A stretch of 6,764 nt of DNA from Actinomycetes bacterium (GCA_023389455.1 JAEWEJ010000287.1:1-6764), one strand, 5' to 3'; positions 1 through 5,756 are shown, numbered from the stretch's first letter. Translations and numbers: made by a program. The notes: generated from the letters alone by a model not told the origin.

Positions 1-383
1 AGCTGGACATGACGCCCGAGAAGGTCGTCGAGGTCCAGAAGTACGGCCGCGAGCCGATCTCGCTGCACACCCCGCTCGGCGAGGACGGCGACAGCGAGTT
101 CGGTGACCTCATCGAGGACTCCGAGGCCGTCGTCCCGGCGGACGCCGTGAGCTTCACGCTCCTGCAGGAGCAGCTCCACCAGGTCCTGGACACGCTGTCC
201 GAGCGTGAGGCGGGCGTGGTCTCGATGCGCTTCGGCCTGACCGACGGCCAGCCCAAGACGCTCGACGAGATCGGCAAGGTCTACGGCGTGACGCGTGAGC
301 GCATCCGTCAGATCGAGTCCAAGACGATGTCGAAGCTGCGGCACCCGTCGCGCTCGCAGGTCCTGCGCGACTACCTGGACTGA
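1..383 (+). CDS. sigA: Principal (housekeeping) RNA polymerase sigma factor, C-terminal part; 5' end outside window
   Basis: This is the tail of the group 1 sigma-70 factor (RpoD; HrdB in Streptomyces), which directs RNA polymerase to housekeeping promoters. The frame is already open at base 3, reading L-D-M-T-P-E-K-V, which is sigma region 3; the ATG at base 9 is therefore internal. Region 3.2 is the acidic stretch GDSEFGDLIED (about bases 90-125). Region 4.1 follows, with LSEREAGVVSMRFGL (about 198-242). The region 4.2 helix-turn-helix that contacts the -35 element is LDEIGKVYGVTRERIRQIE (about 261-317). The gene ends with the typical LRDYLD and TGA at 381-383. A strong hairpin follows 33 nt later. 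The region 4 sequence is of the highly conserved primary-sigma kind rather than an ECF or SigB type. Family assignment is secure; only the number of missing N-terminal residues is unknown. Confidence 0.96.
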   Translation, partial: LDMTPEKVVEVQKYGREPISLHTPLGEDGDSEFGDLIEDSEAVVPADAVSFTLLQEQLHQVLDTLSEREAGVVSMRFGLTDGQPKTLDEIGKVYGVTRERIRQIESKTMSKLRHPSRSQVLRDYLD

Positions 384-416
384 CGCTGGACCGACGCCCG
401 GTCGTCCGACCGTCGC

Positions 417-450
417 ACGAGAGCCCGGCCCCGAGGGGCCGGGCTCTCGT
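417..450 (+). terminator. Rho-independent-type terminator after sigA
   Basis: Bases 417-432 and 435-450 are perfect reverse complements (16 bp), with ACGAGAGCCC on the left and GGGCTCTCGT on the right. The nominal loop is 2 nt, so the real loop is probably CGAG (4 nt) on a 15-bp stem. It begins 33 nt after the sigma factor stop codon. There is no U-tract afterwards, as is common for actinobacterial hairpin terminators. Being symmetrical, it could also stop transcription arriving from the minus-strand gene. Confidence 0.85.
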
Positions 451-584
451 CATGTCGGGAGCGTGCGGGACGGGTGGTGCCCCCGGGGCGGTCGTGCGGT
501 GGGCGCACCGCCGACCTCGGGCGTCCGCGGCGTCCGTGGGCCGAGCGGGCCGGTCGGGTGGCGCTCGACCCGCCCCGGTGCACG

Positions 585-620
585 ACGAGGGCCCCGGACC
601 GTGCGGTCCGGGGCCCTCGT
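585..620 (-). terminator. Rho-independent-type terminator of the minus-strand zinc-binding gene
   Basis: Bases 585-600 and 605-620 form a perfect 16-bp stem (left arm begins ACGAGGGCCCC) around the 4-nt loop GTGC. It lies 23 nt past the stop codon of the minus-strand gene at 644-874, so on position it is that gene's terminator. No U-tract is seen on either side. It is symmetrical and probably works in both directions, backing up the sigA terminator. Confidence 0.83.
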
Positions 621-643
621 GGCTCTCGTGCGTTGCTGGTCGG

Positions 644-874
644 TCAGCCGGCGGCACCTGCGCCGGCGCCGTGCTCCGCGAGCAGGCGGTCCGTCTCGTC
701 CTGGACGTGCGTCGCGACGGTGGAGAACTTCGGTGCGTGCTCGCGCGCATGGTGCGCGCAGAACAGCAGCTCACCGACCGGGAGCACGACGCGGACGTAC
801 GCCTGTGCGTTGCAGCGGTCGCAGCGGTCGGCGGCCGTCAGCGGGGTCGTGGGTTCGATCGTCGTCCCTGTCAC
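644..874 (-). CDS. Small Cys/His zinc-binding protein, DUF7455-type, function unknown
   Basis: A 76-residue protein with the core PLTAADRCDRC at about residues 11-21 and ELLFCAHH at 35-42. The pairs Cys18/Cys21 and Cys39/His41-His42 form a C-x2-C ... C-x-H-H set expected to bind one zinc ion in a zinc-ribbon or treble-clef fold. A conserved basic/aromatic patch (HAREHAPKF) and a helix (VQDETDRLL) follow, then a Gly/Ala tail. I recognise it as the actinobacterial family listed as DUF7455, found beside the sigma factor and parE genes; its role is not known to me. The start is uncertain. I chose GTG at 874 because family members begin shortly before TPLTAADRC; GGAG lies only 2 nt upstream, which is tight. 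ATG at 907 (88 aa) and TTG at 943 (99 aa) are in-frame alternatives without better ribosome-binding sites. I see no convincing promoter. The gene is convergent with sigA and divergent from parE. Confidence 0.8.
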   Translation of the reverse strand: MTGTTIEPTTPLTAADRCDRCNAQAYVRVVLPVGELLFCAHHAREHAPKFSTVATHVQDETDRLLAEHGAGAGAAG

Positions 875-1001
875 ATCTCCATACAACCACCCGGTCCGCG
901 GTTCCATGTCATCAGGACGCACCGGTTCGCTGTCTGCGTACAAGATCGTGACATCCGCCGCGGCGCGGCACGGCGGACGAAGCGCACGCCGCGGGCGCGA
1001 C

Positions 1002-1007
1002 TACGAT
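1002..1007 (+). promoter_or_regulatory. -10 element of a likely leaderless parE promoter
   Basis: TACGAT matches the actinobacterial housekeeping -10 pattern TAnnnT. Its last base is 7 nt before the GTG at 1015, which places the expected transcription start at or within a base of the start codon. There is no Shine-Dalgarno sequence in 1008-1014, consistent with a leaderless mRNA. The -35 position (about 979-984, GAAGCG) is not a recognisable match. Confidence 0.6.
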
Positions 1008-1014
1008 CGGCGCC

Positions 1015-3156
1015 GTGACGACGACCTCCGCCCAAGCCGGCTACACCGCGCGCCACCTGTCGGTGCTCGAGGGTCTCGAGGCCGTGCGCAAGCGTCCCGG
1101 CATGTACATCGGCACCACCGACAGCCGCGGCCTGATGCACTGCCTGTGGGAGATCATCGACAACTCGGTCGACGAGGCGCTCGGCGGGCACGGCGACCGG
1201 ATCGAGGTCGTGCTGCACGCGGACTCCTCCGTCGAGGTGCGTGACAACGGCCGCGGCATCCCCGTGGACGTCGAGCCGAAGACCGGGCTCACGGGTGTCG
1301 AGGTCGTGCTCACCAAGCTGCACGCGGGCGGCAAGTTCGGCGGTGGCTCCTACGCCGCGTCGGGCGGCCTGCACGGCGTCGGGGCGTCCGTGGTCAACGC
1401 GCTCTCCTCGCGTCTCGACGTCGAGGTCGACCGCGGCGGGCGCACGCACCGCATGACGTTCCACCGCGGCGAGCCGGGCGTCTTCGACGACAGCGCGGGC
1501 ATCAGCCCCGAGTCGCCGTTCGAGCCGTTCGTCCAGGGTTCCGAGCTCGCGGTCGTGGGCAAGGTCGCCAAGGGCGTCAGCGGGACCCGTGTGCGGTACT
1601 GGGCCGATCGGCAGATCTTCCCCAAGACGGCCGTCTTCTCGTACGACGAGCTCGTGACCCGCGCCCGTCAGACGAGCTTCCTCGTCCCGGGGCTGGCCAT
1701 CACGGTGCGCGACGAGCGCGTGCTGGCCGGGACGCCGGGGGAGCACGGCCCCCACGAGGAGACGTTCCTGCACACCGGGGGGGTCGTCGACTTCGTCGAC
1801 CACCTGTCGCCCGACGCGCCCGTCACCGACACCTGGCACCTGACCGGGGAGGGCACCTTCACCGAGACCGTCCCCGTCCTGGACGACCGGGGGCACATGA
1901 GCCCGCAGGAGGTCTCGCGGACCTGCGAGGTGGACGTCGCGGTGCGCTGGGGGACCGGCTACGCCACCGAGGTCCGCAGCTTCGTCAACATCATCGCGAC
2001 CCCCAAGGGTGGCACCCACCTCGCGGGGTTCGAGGCGGGGCTGCTCAAGACGGTGCGTGCCCAGGTGGCGGCCAACGCGCGGCGGCTCAAGATCTCCGCC
2101 AAGGACTCCTCGTCCGAGCGGATCGAGAAGGAGGACGTGCTCGCCGGCCTCACGGCCGTCGTCACGGTGCGCCTGGCCGAGCCGCAGTTCGAGGGCCAGA
2201 CCAAGGAGGTCCTGGGCACAGGGCCCGTGCGCGGGATCGTCACCCGCGTCGTCGAGAAGGAGCTGGCAGCGCTCTTCGCGTCGTCGAAGCGTGAGCACAA
2301 GGCCCACACCGCGCTCCTGCTCGACAAGGTCGTCGGCGAGATGCGCGCCCGCGTCTCGGCGCGCAAGCAGAAGGAGATCTCGCGGCGCAAGAACGCGCTC
2401 GAGTCCTCCTCGCTGCCGGCCAAGCTCGCCGACTGCCGCATCGACGACGTCGCGCGCAGCGAGCTGTTCATCGTCGAGGGCGACAGCGCGCTGGGGACCG
2501 CCAAGCTCGCGCGCAGCTCGGACTTCCAGGCCCTGCTGCCCATCCGCGGCAAGATCCTCAACGTCCAGAAGGCCTCGATCAGCGACATGCTGAAGAACGC
2601 CGAGTGCGCGTCCATCATCCAGGTGATCGGGGCCGGGTCCGGGCGCACCTTCGACCTGGAGGCCGCGCGCTACGGCAAGATCGTGCTGATGACCGACGCC
2701 GACGTCGACGGCGCGCACATCCGCACCCTGCTGCTCACGCTGTTCTTCCGGTACATGCGCCCCCTGGTTGAGGACGGGCGCGTGTACGCCGCCGTGCCGC
2801 CGCTGCACCGCATCGAGGTGATCGGCGCGGGCTCCCGCAAGAACGAGTACGTCTACACGTACTCCGAGGCGGAGCTCACGGCCACGCTCAAGAAGCTGGA
2901 CCGCTCCGGGCGGCGCTACAAGGACGACATCCAGCGCTACAAGGGCCTCGGCGAGATGGACGCCGACCAGCTGGCCGAGACGACCATGGACCCGCGGCAC
3001 CGCACGCTGCGGCGTGTGCGGATCGGCGAGGCCGAGCAGGCGGCGGCCCAGGTGGAGAAGGTGTTCGAGCTGCTCATGGGCTCGGACGTGGCGCCGCGCA
3101 AGGACTTCATCGTCGCCAACGCGCACGCCCTGGACCAGTCGCGCATCGACGCCTGA
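1015..3156 (+). CDS. parE: Type IIA DNA topoisomerase B subunit, probably topoisomerase IV ParE
   Basis: The ATPase and TOPRIM subunit of a type IIA topoisomerase, working with a ParC/GyrA partner not in this window; ParE2-ParC2 separates linked daughter chromosomes. It has 713 residues and starts at GTG. The GHKL ATPase domain carries E-I-I-D-N-S (46-51; Glu46 is the catalytic base and Asn50 binds Mg), DNGRGIP (77-83) and GGLHGVG (117-123). The transducer domain carries the QTK loop at 395-397, whose Lys contacts ATP phosphate. The TOPRIM domain has EGDSA (488-492), PIRGKILNVQKA (509-520) and the metal-binding D-A-D-V-D (561-565). The C-terminal YKGLGEMD motif is at 642-649. There is no Gram-negative-type large insertion. 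Assignment as ParE rather than GyrB rests on its place near the principal sigma factor gene, as in Streptomyces, and on EGDSALGTAK where E. coli GyrB has EGDSAGG. It might be labelled gyrB elsewhere. All catalytic residues are intact. Confidence 0.93.
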   Translation: MTTTSAQAGYTARHLSVLEGLEAVRKRPGMYIGTTDSRGLMHCLWEIIDNSVDEALGGHGDRIEVVLHADSSVEVRDNGRGIPVDVEPKTGLTGVEVVLTKLHAGGKFGGGSYAASGGLHGVGASVVNALSSRLDVEVDRGGRTHRMTFHRGEPGVFDDSAGISPESPFEPFVQGSELAVVGKVAKGVSGTRVRYWADRQIFPKTAVFSYDELVTRARQTSFLVPGLAITVRDERVLAGTPGEHGPHEETFLHTGGVVDFVDHLSPDAPVTDTWHLTGEGTFTETVPVLDDRGHMSPQEVSRTCEVDVAVRWGTGYATEVRSFVNIIATPKGGTHLAGFEAGLLKTVRAQVAANARRLKISAKDSSSERIEKEDVLAGLTAVVTVRLAEPQFEGQTKEVLGTGPVRGIVTRVVEKELAALFASSKREHKAHTALLLDKVVGEMRARVSARKQKEISRRKNALESSSLPAKLADCRIDDVARSELFIVEGDSALGTAKLARSSDFQALLPIRGKILNVQKASISDMLKNAECASIIQVIGAGSGRTFDLEAARYGKIVLMTDADVDGAHIRTLLLTLFFRYMRPLVEDGRVYAAVPPLHRIEVIGAGSRKNEYVYTYSEAELTATLKKLDRSGRRYKDDIQRYKGLGEMDADQLAETTMDPRHRTLRRVRIGEAEQAAAQVEKVFELLMGSDVAPRKDFIVANAHALDQSRIDA

Positions 3157-3183
3157 CGGCATCGCGCAGGACCGAGGCGGGTG

Positions 3184-3198
3184 GTGTGCGTCGCACAC
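3184..3198. promoter_or_regulatory. Perfect short dyad, possible operator or weak hairpin
   Basis: GTGTGCG and CGCACAC are perfect 7-bp inverted arms around a single T, in the 84-bp gap between parE and the GNAT gene. As DNA it resembles an operator half-site pair; as RNA it could give only a 6-bp stem with a 3-nt loop, too weak for a good terminator. No -10 element was found near it, so a regulatory role is a guess. Confidence 0.3.
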
Positions 3199-3228
3199 AT
3201 TCCGCTGGACCGGACGCACGCGGCCCGT

Positions 3229-3233
3229 GAGGG
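3229..3233 (+). promoter_or_regulatory. Ribosome binding site that fixes the GNAT start
   Basis: GAGGG with a 7-nt spacer precedes ATG at 3241. The reading frame stays open upstream to a GTG at 3181, but that codon has no comparable site and its extra 20 residues would include this sequence. Confidence 0.6.
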
Positions 3234-3240
3234 TGGGGGC

Positions 3241-4266
3241 ATGACCGACACGACCGTCCCCCTGGCCGAGCGCGCGGCGGCCCCTGGCGAGCTGCCGTTG
3301 CCCGCTCCCGACCTGGGGCTGTCCTGGCGGTCCGCGACGACGGCCGACGCCGAGGGGGTCACGGCGCTGCGCGTGCGCGCGCAGGAGGCCGACGGCCTGC
3401 CGTACCGGGCGTCGGTGGTCGAGACGACCGAGGAGCTCGCCGCCCCCTGGCGCGACCTGGGGCGTGACACGCTCCTGGGCCTCGACGCCGACGGGACGCC
3501 GCGCGCGTGGGCGCACGTCGACTCCGCCCCGGGCGACCAGCGGGTGGTGCGCGCGTTCGTCGAGGGCACGGTGGACCCGGCCTGGCGGGGACGCGGCATC
3601 GGCACGGCGCTCGTGGCGTGGTCGCAGGCGCGCGCCCGGCAGGTGCTCGCCGCGTCGGGCAAAGAGCTGCCGGCGCGGATCGCGACGTTCGCCGACGACT
3701 CGACGCCGGTCGTCGCCGCGGTGTACGCGGCCGCCGGCTTCCGGCCCATCCGCTACTACTCCGAGATGCGACGGCCGCTGGACGTCCCGCTGCCGGACGT
3801 CCCGCAGGTCGAGGGCGTCCGGGTCCTGCCCTGGGACCCTCGGTGGGACGACGCGGTGCGCGTCGCGCACAACGACGTGTTCTGCGACCACTGGGGCTCC
3901 GAGCCGCGGACGCCCGAGCAGTGGGCACAGGCGCGGTCGATGTTCGCGCCCGAGTGGTCCTTCGTCGCGCTCGACGACACGGACCGCGTGGTCGGCTACG
4001 CCGTGTCCGGCCGTTACGAGCAGGACTGGCCCGCGGCGGGCTACACCTCCGGGTACACCGAGCTGCTGGGCGTGCGACGGGAGTGGCGCGGGCGCCGCCT
4101 GGCGGTGGCCCTCCTCGCCACGGTGATGCGCGCCTACGCGGCCGAGGGCATCGAGTACGCCGAGCTCGACGTCGACACCGAGAACCCGTCGGGCGCGCAC
4201 GGGCTGTACGCCGCGCTCGGGTACGAGGTCGCCCACTCCTCCACGATGCTGACGATCGAGCTGTGA
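3241..4266 (+). CDS. Tandem-domain GNAT family N-acetyltransferase, substrate unknown
   Basis: A 341-residue cytosolic protein made of two GCN5-related acetyltransferase domains, the same overall build as mycothiol synthase MshD, though I see no basis to call it MshD. GNAT proteins transfer an acetyl group from acetyl-CoA to an amine. Domain 1 spans about residues 27-175, with the acetyl-CoA pyrophosphate loop in VDPAWRGRGIGTALV (111-125), a perfect match to R-x-x-G-x-G. Its end is VVAAVYAAAGFRPIRYYSEM. Domain 2 spans about 192-341 and has YTELLGVRREWRGRRLAVAL (272-291), where the loop reads R-G-R-R-L-A, so the central Gly is replaced by Arg; it ends with NPSGAHGLYAALGYEV (315-330). The first 25 residues look flexible. 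It starts 84 nt after parE on the same strand and could be partly co-transcribed with it, and it is followed by a hairpin. The substrate cannot be read from the sequence. Confidence 0.88.
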   Translation: MTDTTVPLAERAAAPGELPLPAPDLGLSWRSATTADAEGVTALRVRAQEADGLPYRASVVETTEELAAPWRDLGRDTLLGLDADGTPRAWAHVDSAPGDQRVVRAFVEGTVDPAWRGRGIGTALVAWSQARARQVLAASGKELPARIATFADDSTPVVAAVYAAAGFRPIRYYSEMRRPLDVPLPDVPQVEGVRVLPWDPRWDDAVRVAHNDVFCDHWGSEPRTPEQWAQARSMFAPEWSFVALDDTDRVVGYAVSGRYEQDWPAAGYTSGYTELLGVRREWRGRRLAVALLATVMRAYAAEGIEYAELDVDTENPSGAHGLYAALGYEVAHSSTMLTIEL

Positions 4267-4276
4267 GATCCGACGC

Positions 4277-4312
4277 CCCGGAGCCTGCCAGGGCGTCCCG
4301 GCGGGCTCCGGG
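4277..4312 (+). terminator. Hairpin terminator after the GNAT gene
   Basis: Arms 4277-4289 and 4300-4312 pair over 13 bp with one U-G wobble (CCCGGAGCC on the left, GGCTCCGGG on the right). The 10-nt loop contains GGGCGTCCC, which could extend the stem further. It starts 10 nt after the stop codon. No U-tract follows. The next gene's -10 element begins only 4 nt downstream, so terminator and promoter are packed together. Confidence 0.7.
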
Positions 4313-4316
4313 CCGT

Positions 4317-4322
4317 TAGGGT
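4317..4322 (+). promoter_or_regulatory. -10 element of a likely leaderless promoter for the ABC ATPase gene
   Basis: TAGGGT fits TAnnnT and ends 8 nt before ATG at 4331, putting the expected transcription start at or next to the A of the ATG. No Shine-Dalgarno sequence lies in 4323-4330. The -35 position would fall within the loop of the preceding terminator and has no clear match. If right, it rules out the in-frame GTG at 4325 as the start. Confidence 0.55.
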
Positions 4323-4330
4323 CTGTGCCC

Positions 4331-5128
4331 ATGACCGACGTGCTCGACCTGCAGGACGTGACGATCCGCCGAGGGGCGACGGTGATCCTGGAGGACCTGT
4401 CATGGCGGGTCCGCGAGGGTGAGCGGTGGGTGGTCCTGGGCCGCAACGGTGCCGGCAAGACGACGCTGCTCCAGGTCGCCTCGGGGCGCATGCACCCGAC
4501 GTCGGGCACCGCGACCCTGCTGGGTGCGCGCATGGGGGCGACGGACGTCTTCGAGCTGCGCCCGCGCATCGGCCTGGCCAGCGCGGCGCTGGCCGACCGG
4601 ATCCCCTCGGGCGAGACGGTCCGTGACGTCGTCCTCACCGCGGCGTACGGCATGACCGGACGCTGGCGCGAGTCCTACGAGGCCGTCGACGAGACGCGGG
4701 CCACCGACCTGCTGGCGGCTTTCGGCGTGGCGCACCTGGCCGAGCGCTGGTTCGGGACCCTGTCCGAGGGTGAGCGCAAGCGGGTGCAGATCGCCCGGTC
4801 CCTCATGAGCGACCCCGAGCTGCTCCTGCTGGACGAGCCCGCGGCGGGTCTGGACCTGGGCGGCCGCGAGGAGCTCGTCAGCGCGCTGGCCGAGCTCGCG
4901 CGCGACCGGCGTTCGCCCGCGCTCGTGCTGGTGACGCACCACGTCGAGGAGATCCCGCCCGGCTTCACCCACCTGCTGCTGCTGCGCGCCGGTCACGTGT
5001 TCGCGGCCGGGCCGATCGGTGAGGTGCTGACCGCGGAGAACCTGTCCGGCACGTTCGACCTGCCGCTGCGCCTCGACCACGTCGACGGGCGGTGGGCGGC
5101 GCACGCCACGGGACGTCCGACCACGTGA
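4331..5128 (+). CDS. Stand-alone ABC-type ATPase (ModF/COG1119-like)
   Basis: A 265-residue soluble nucleotide-binding protein with one complete ABC cassette: Walker A GRNGAGKTT (37-45), signature LSEGE (144-148, in place of LSGGQ), Walker B LLLLDEP (164-170) with catalytic Glu169, D-loop AGLD (172-175), and the H-loop His in VTHH (201-204). The usual Q-loop Gln is not seen; the site reads IGLASAAL (80-87). The ModF/YlmA group, named for molybdate transport but mostly uncharacterised, has a similar I-G-x-x-S segment as I recall it. The tail after about residue 235 is specific to this protein. No membrane permease or binding protein is encoded nearby, so transport is not supported by context; it may serve an unlinked permease or have a non-transport role. 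I chose ATG at 4331 over GTG at 4325 because of the -10 position. It is flanked by its own promoter and a terminator. Confidence 0.88.
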   Translation: MTDVLDLQDVTIRRGATVILEDLSWRVREGERWVVLGRNGAGKTTLLQVASGRMHPTSGTATLLGARMGATDVFELRPRIGLASAALADRIPSGETVRDVVLTAAYGMTGRWRESYEAVDETRATDLLAAFGVAHLAERWFGTLSEGERKRVQIARSLMSDPELLLLDEPAAGLDLGGREELVSALAELARDRRSPALVLVTHHVEEIPPGFTHLLLLRAGHVFAAGPIGEVLTAENLSGTFDLPLRLDHVDGRWAAHATGRPTT

Positions 5129-5134
5129 TCGTGA

Positions 5135-5164
5135 CGAGGCCGTGACCTGCCACCCACGGCCTCG
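5135..5164 (+). terminator. Hairpin terminator after the ABC ATPase gene
   Basis: CGAGGCCGTG (5135-5144) and CACGGCCTCG (5155-5164) form a perfect 10-bp stem with a 10-nt loop, beginning 6 nt after the stop codon. The downstream sequence CAAAGG has no U-tract. It separates the ABC gene from the nfeD-SPFH pair. Confidence 0.72.
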
Positions 5165-5177
5165 CAAAGGGATCGCC

Positions 5178-5183
5178 TAGGAT
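5178..5183 (+). promoter_or_regulatory. Candidate -10 element for the nfeD-SPFH pair
   Basis: TAGGAT fits TAnnnT and lies just past the ABC terminator, 38 nt upstream of the nfeD ATG. The transcript would start near 5190 and carry a leader of about 30 nt containing the ribosome binding site. The -35 position (about 5155-5160) lies in the terminator's right arm and is not a good match. Confidence 0.45.
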
Positions 5184-5208
5184 CGGTGCAAGGACGACGG
5201 TGACCGGC

Positions 5209-5213
5209 GGAGG
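5209..5213 (+). promoter_or_regulatory. Ribosome binding site that fixes the nfeD start
   Basis: GGAGG with an 8-nt spacer precedes ATG at 5222. An in-frame GTG at 5213 overlaps this sequence and is therefore unlikely to be the start. Confidence 0.75.
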
Positions 5214-5221
5214 TGGCGGCG

Positions 5222-5695
5222 ATGGGTTGGCTCTGGTGGGTCGGTGGAGCACTGACGCTCGGGATCCTCGAGATGCTCTCGCTCGACCTCGTGCTGGTCA
5301 TGTTCGCCGGCGGCGCCCTGGCCGGGGCGCTGGCCTACGCGCTCGGTGCGCCGGTCGCCGTGCAGATCCTGGTCGCCGCGCTCACGTCGATCGTCCTGCT
5401 CGTGACGCTGCGGCCCTGGCTCCTGCGGCACCTCAAGGGGCGGGTCGACCTCCCCGAGACGAACGCCGCCGCGCTGGTCGGCCGCCCGGCCGTGGTCGTG
5501 TCGACCGTCGACGGCACCACCGGTCGCGTCAAGCTGGTCGGTGAGGTGTGGAGCGCCCGGACCGCCGACGGCGGGTCGCTGCCGCCGGGCACGTCGGTCA
5601 CCGTGACCAAGATCGAGGGCGCCACGGCCGTCGTCACGCCCGCGTCCGCCACCGCGGCCGGGGACACGGCCGCACCCGGCGTGGCGCCCGCCTGA
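5222..5695 (+). CDS. Short NfeD-family membrane protein (no protease domain)
   Basis: A 157-residue protein of the short NfeD type. Three hydrophobic stretches at about residues 3-18, 21-42 and 46-64 make the membrane part; the run after the last one (RPWLLRHLKG, 64-73) is basic and probably faces the cytoplasm. Residues about 80-140 form the NfeD C-terminal OB-fold (LVGRPAVVVSTV, GRVKLVGEVWSARTADG, LPPGTSVTVTKIEGATAVVTP). The last 17 residues are an Ala/Thr/Gly/Pro-rich tail. The Ser-Lys ClpP-like protease domain of long NfeD proteins is absent. NfeD proteins are the usual genetic and physical partners of SPFH proteins (for example YbbJ with QmcA in E. coli and YuaF with FloT in Bacillus), and here an SPFH gene follows after 79 nt. 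No terminator of strength separates the two, so they are likely one operon. The exact biochemical role of the OB-fold is unknown. Confidence 0.9.
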   Translation: MGWLWWVGGALTLGILEMLSLDLVLVMFAGGALAGALAYALGAPVAVQILVAALTSIVLLVTLRPWLLRHLKGRVDLPETNAAALVGRPAVVVSTVDGTTGRVKLVGEVWSARTADGGSLPPGTSVTVTKIEGATAVVTPASATAAGDTAAPGVAPA

Positions 5696-5736
5696 CTCCT
5701 GCTCGAGACAGCGGCCCGGGCCCCCGGGTCACCGTG

Positions 5737-5756
5737 GCCGTCCCGGTACGGGCGGC
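5737..5756 (+). other. Small hairpin just upstream of the SPFH ribosome binding site
   Basis: GCCG (5737-5740) plus CCCG (5742-5745) pair with CGGG (5749-5752) plus CGGC (5753-5756), an 8-bp stem with one bulged T and the loop GTA. It ends 9 nt before GGAGG (5766-5770). It may be a weak attenuator or an mRNA-stability element in the nfeD-SPFH transcript; chance is possible at this GC content. Confidence 0.35.

Noticed and set aside
496..511. GCGGTG/CACCGC hairpin (6 bp, 4-nt loop) between the two convergent terminators.
   Set aside because: Short stems of this kind are expected by chance at this GC content, and the neighbouring 16-bp stems already explain termination.
868..954. Three TGTCA/TGACA pentamers (near 870, 908 and 950) in the gap between the divergent genes, suggestive of a regulator binding to repeated half-sites.
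   Set aside because: Spacing is irregular, the words are short, and one copy overlaps the proposed start of the minus-strand gene; not enough to call an operator.
295..1018. Plus-strand open frames of 188 to 256 codons across the sigA-parE gap and the minus-strand gene.
   Set aside because: Arg/Pro/Gly-rich compositions, no motifs, and they overlap two strong terminators and the conserved zinc protein on the other strand.
2476..2505. EGDSALG in ParE instead of the EGDSAGG of E. coli GyrB, considered as a drug-resistance or loss-of-function change.
   Set aside because: As I recall them, actinobacterial ParE proteins carry the same wording, and all metal-binding acidic residues remain, so this is a family feature.
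871..4653. A minus-strand open frame of 1260 codons lying opposite parE, the GNAT gene and the start of the ABC gene.
   Set aside because: It is the antisense shadow of strongly G/C-biased codons. Its product is Arg/Gly/Ala/His-rich with no recognisable domain, while the plus strand carries intact motifs throughout the same interval.
5714..5729. CCCGGG-CC-CCCGGG direct/inverted repeat after nfeD, considered as a terminator.
   Set aside because: Each half is itself palindromic and the loop would be too small; no stable single hairpin stands out and no separate promoter for the SPFH gene follows.
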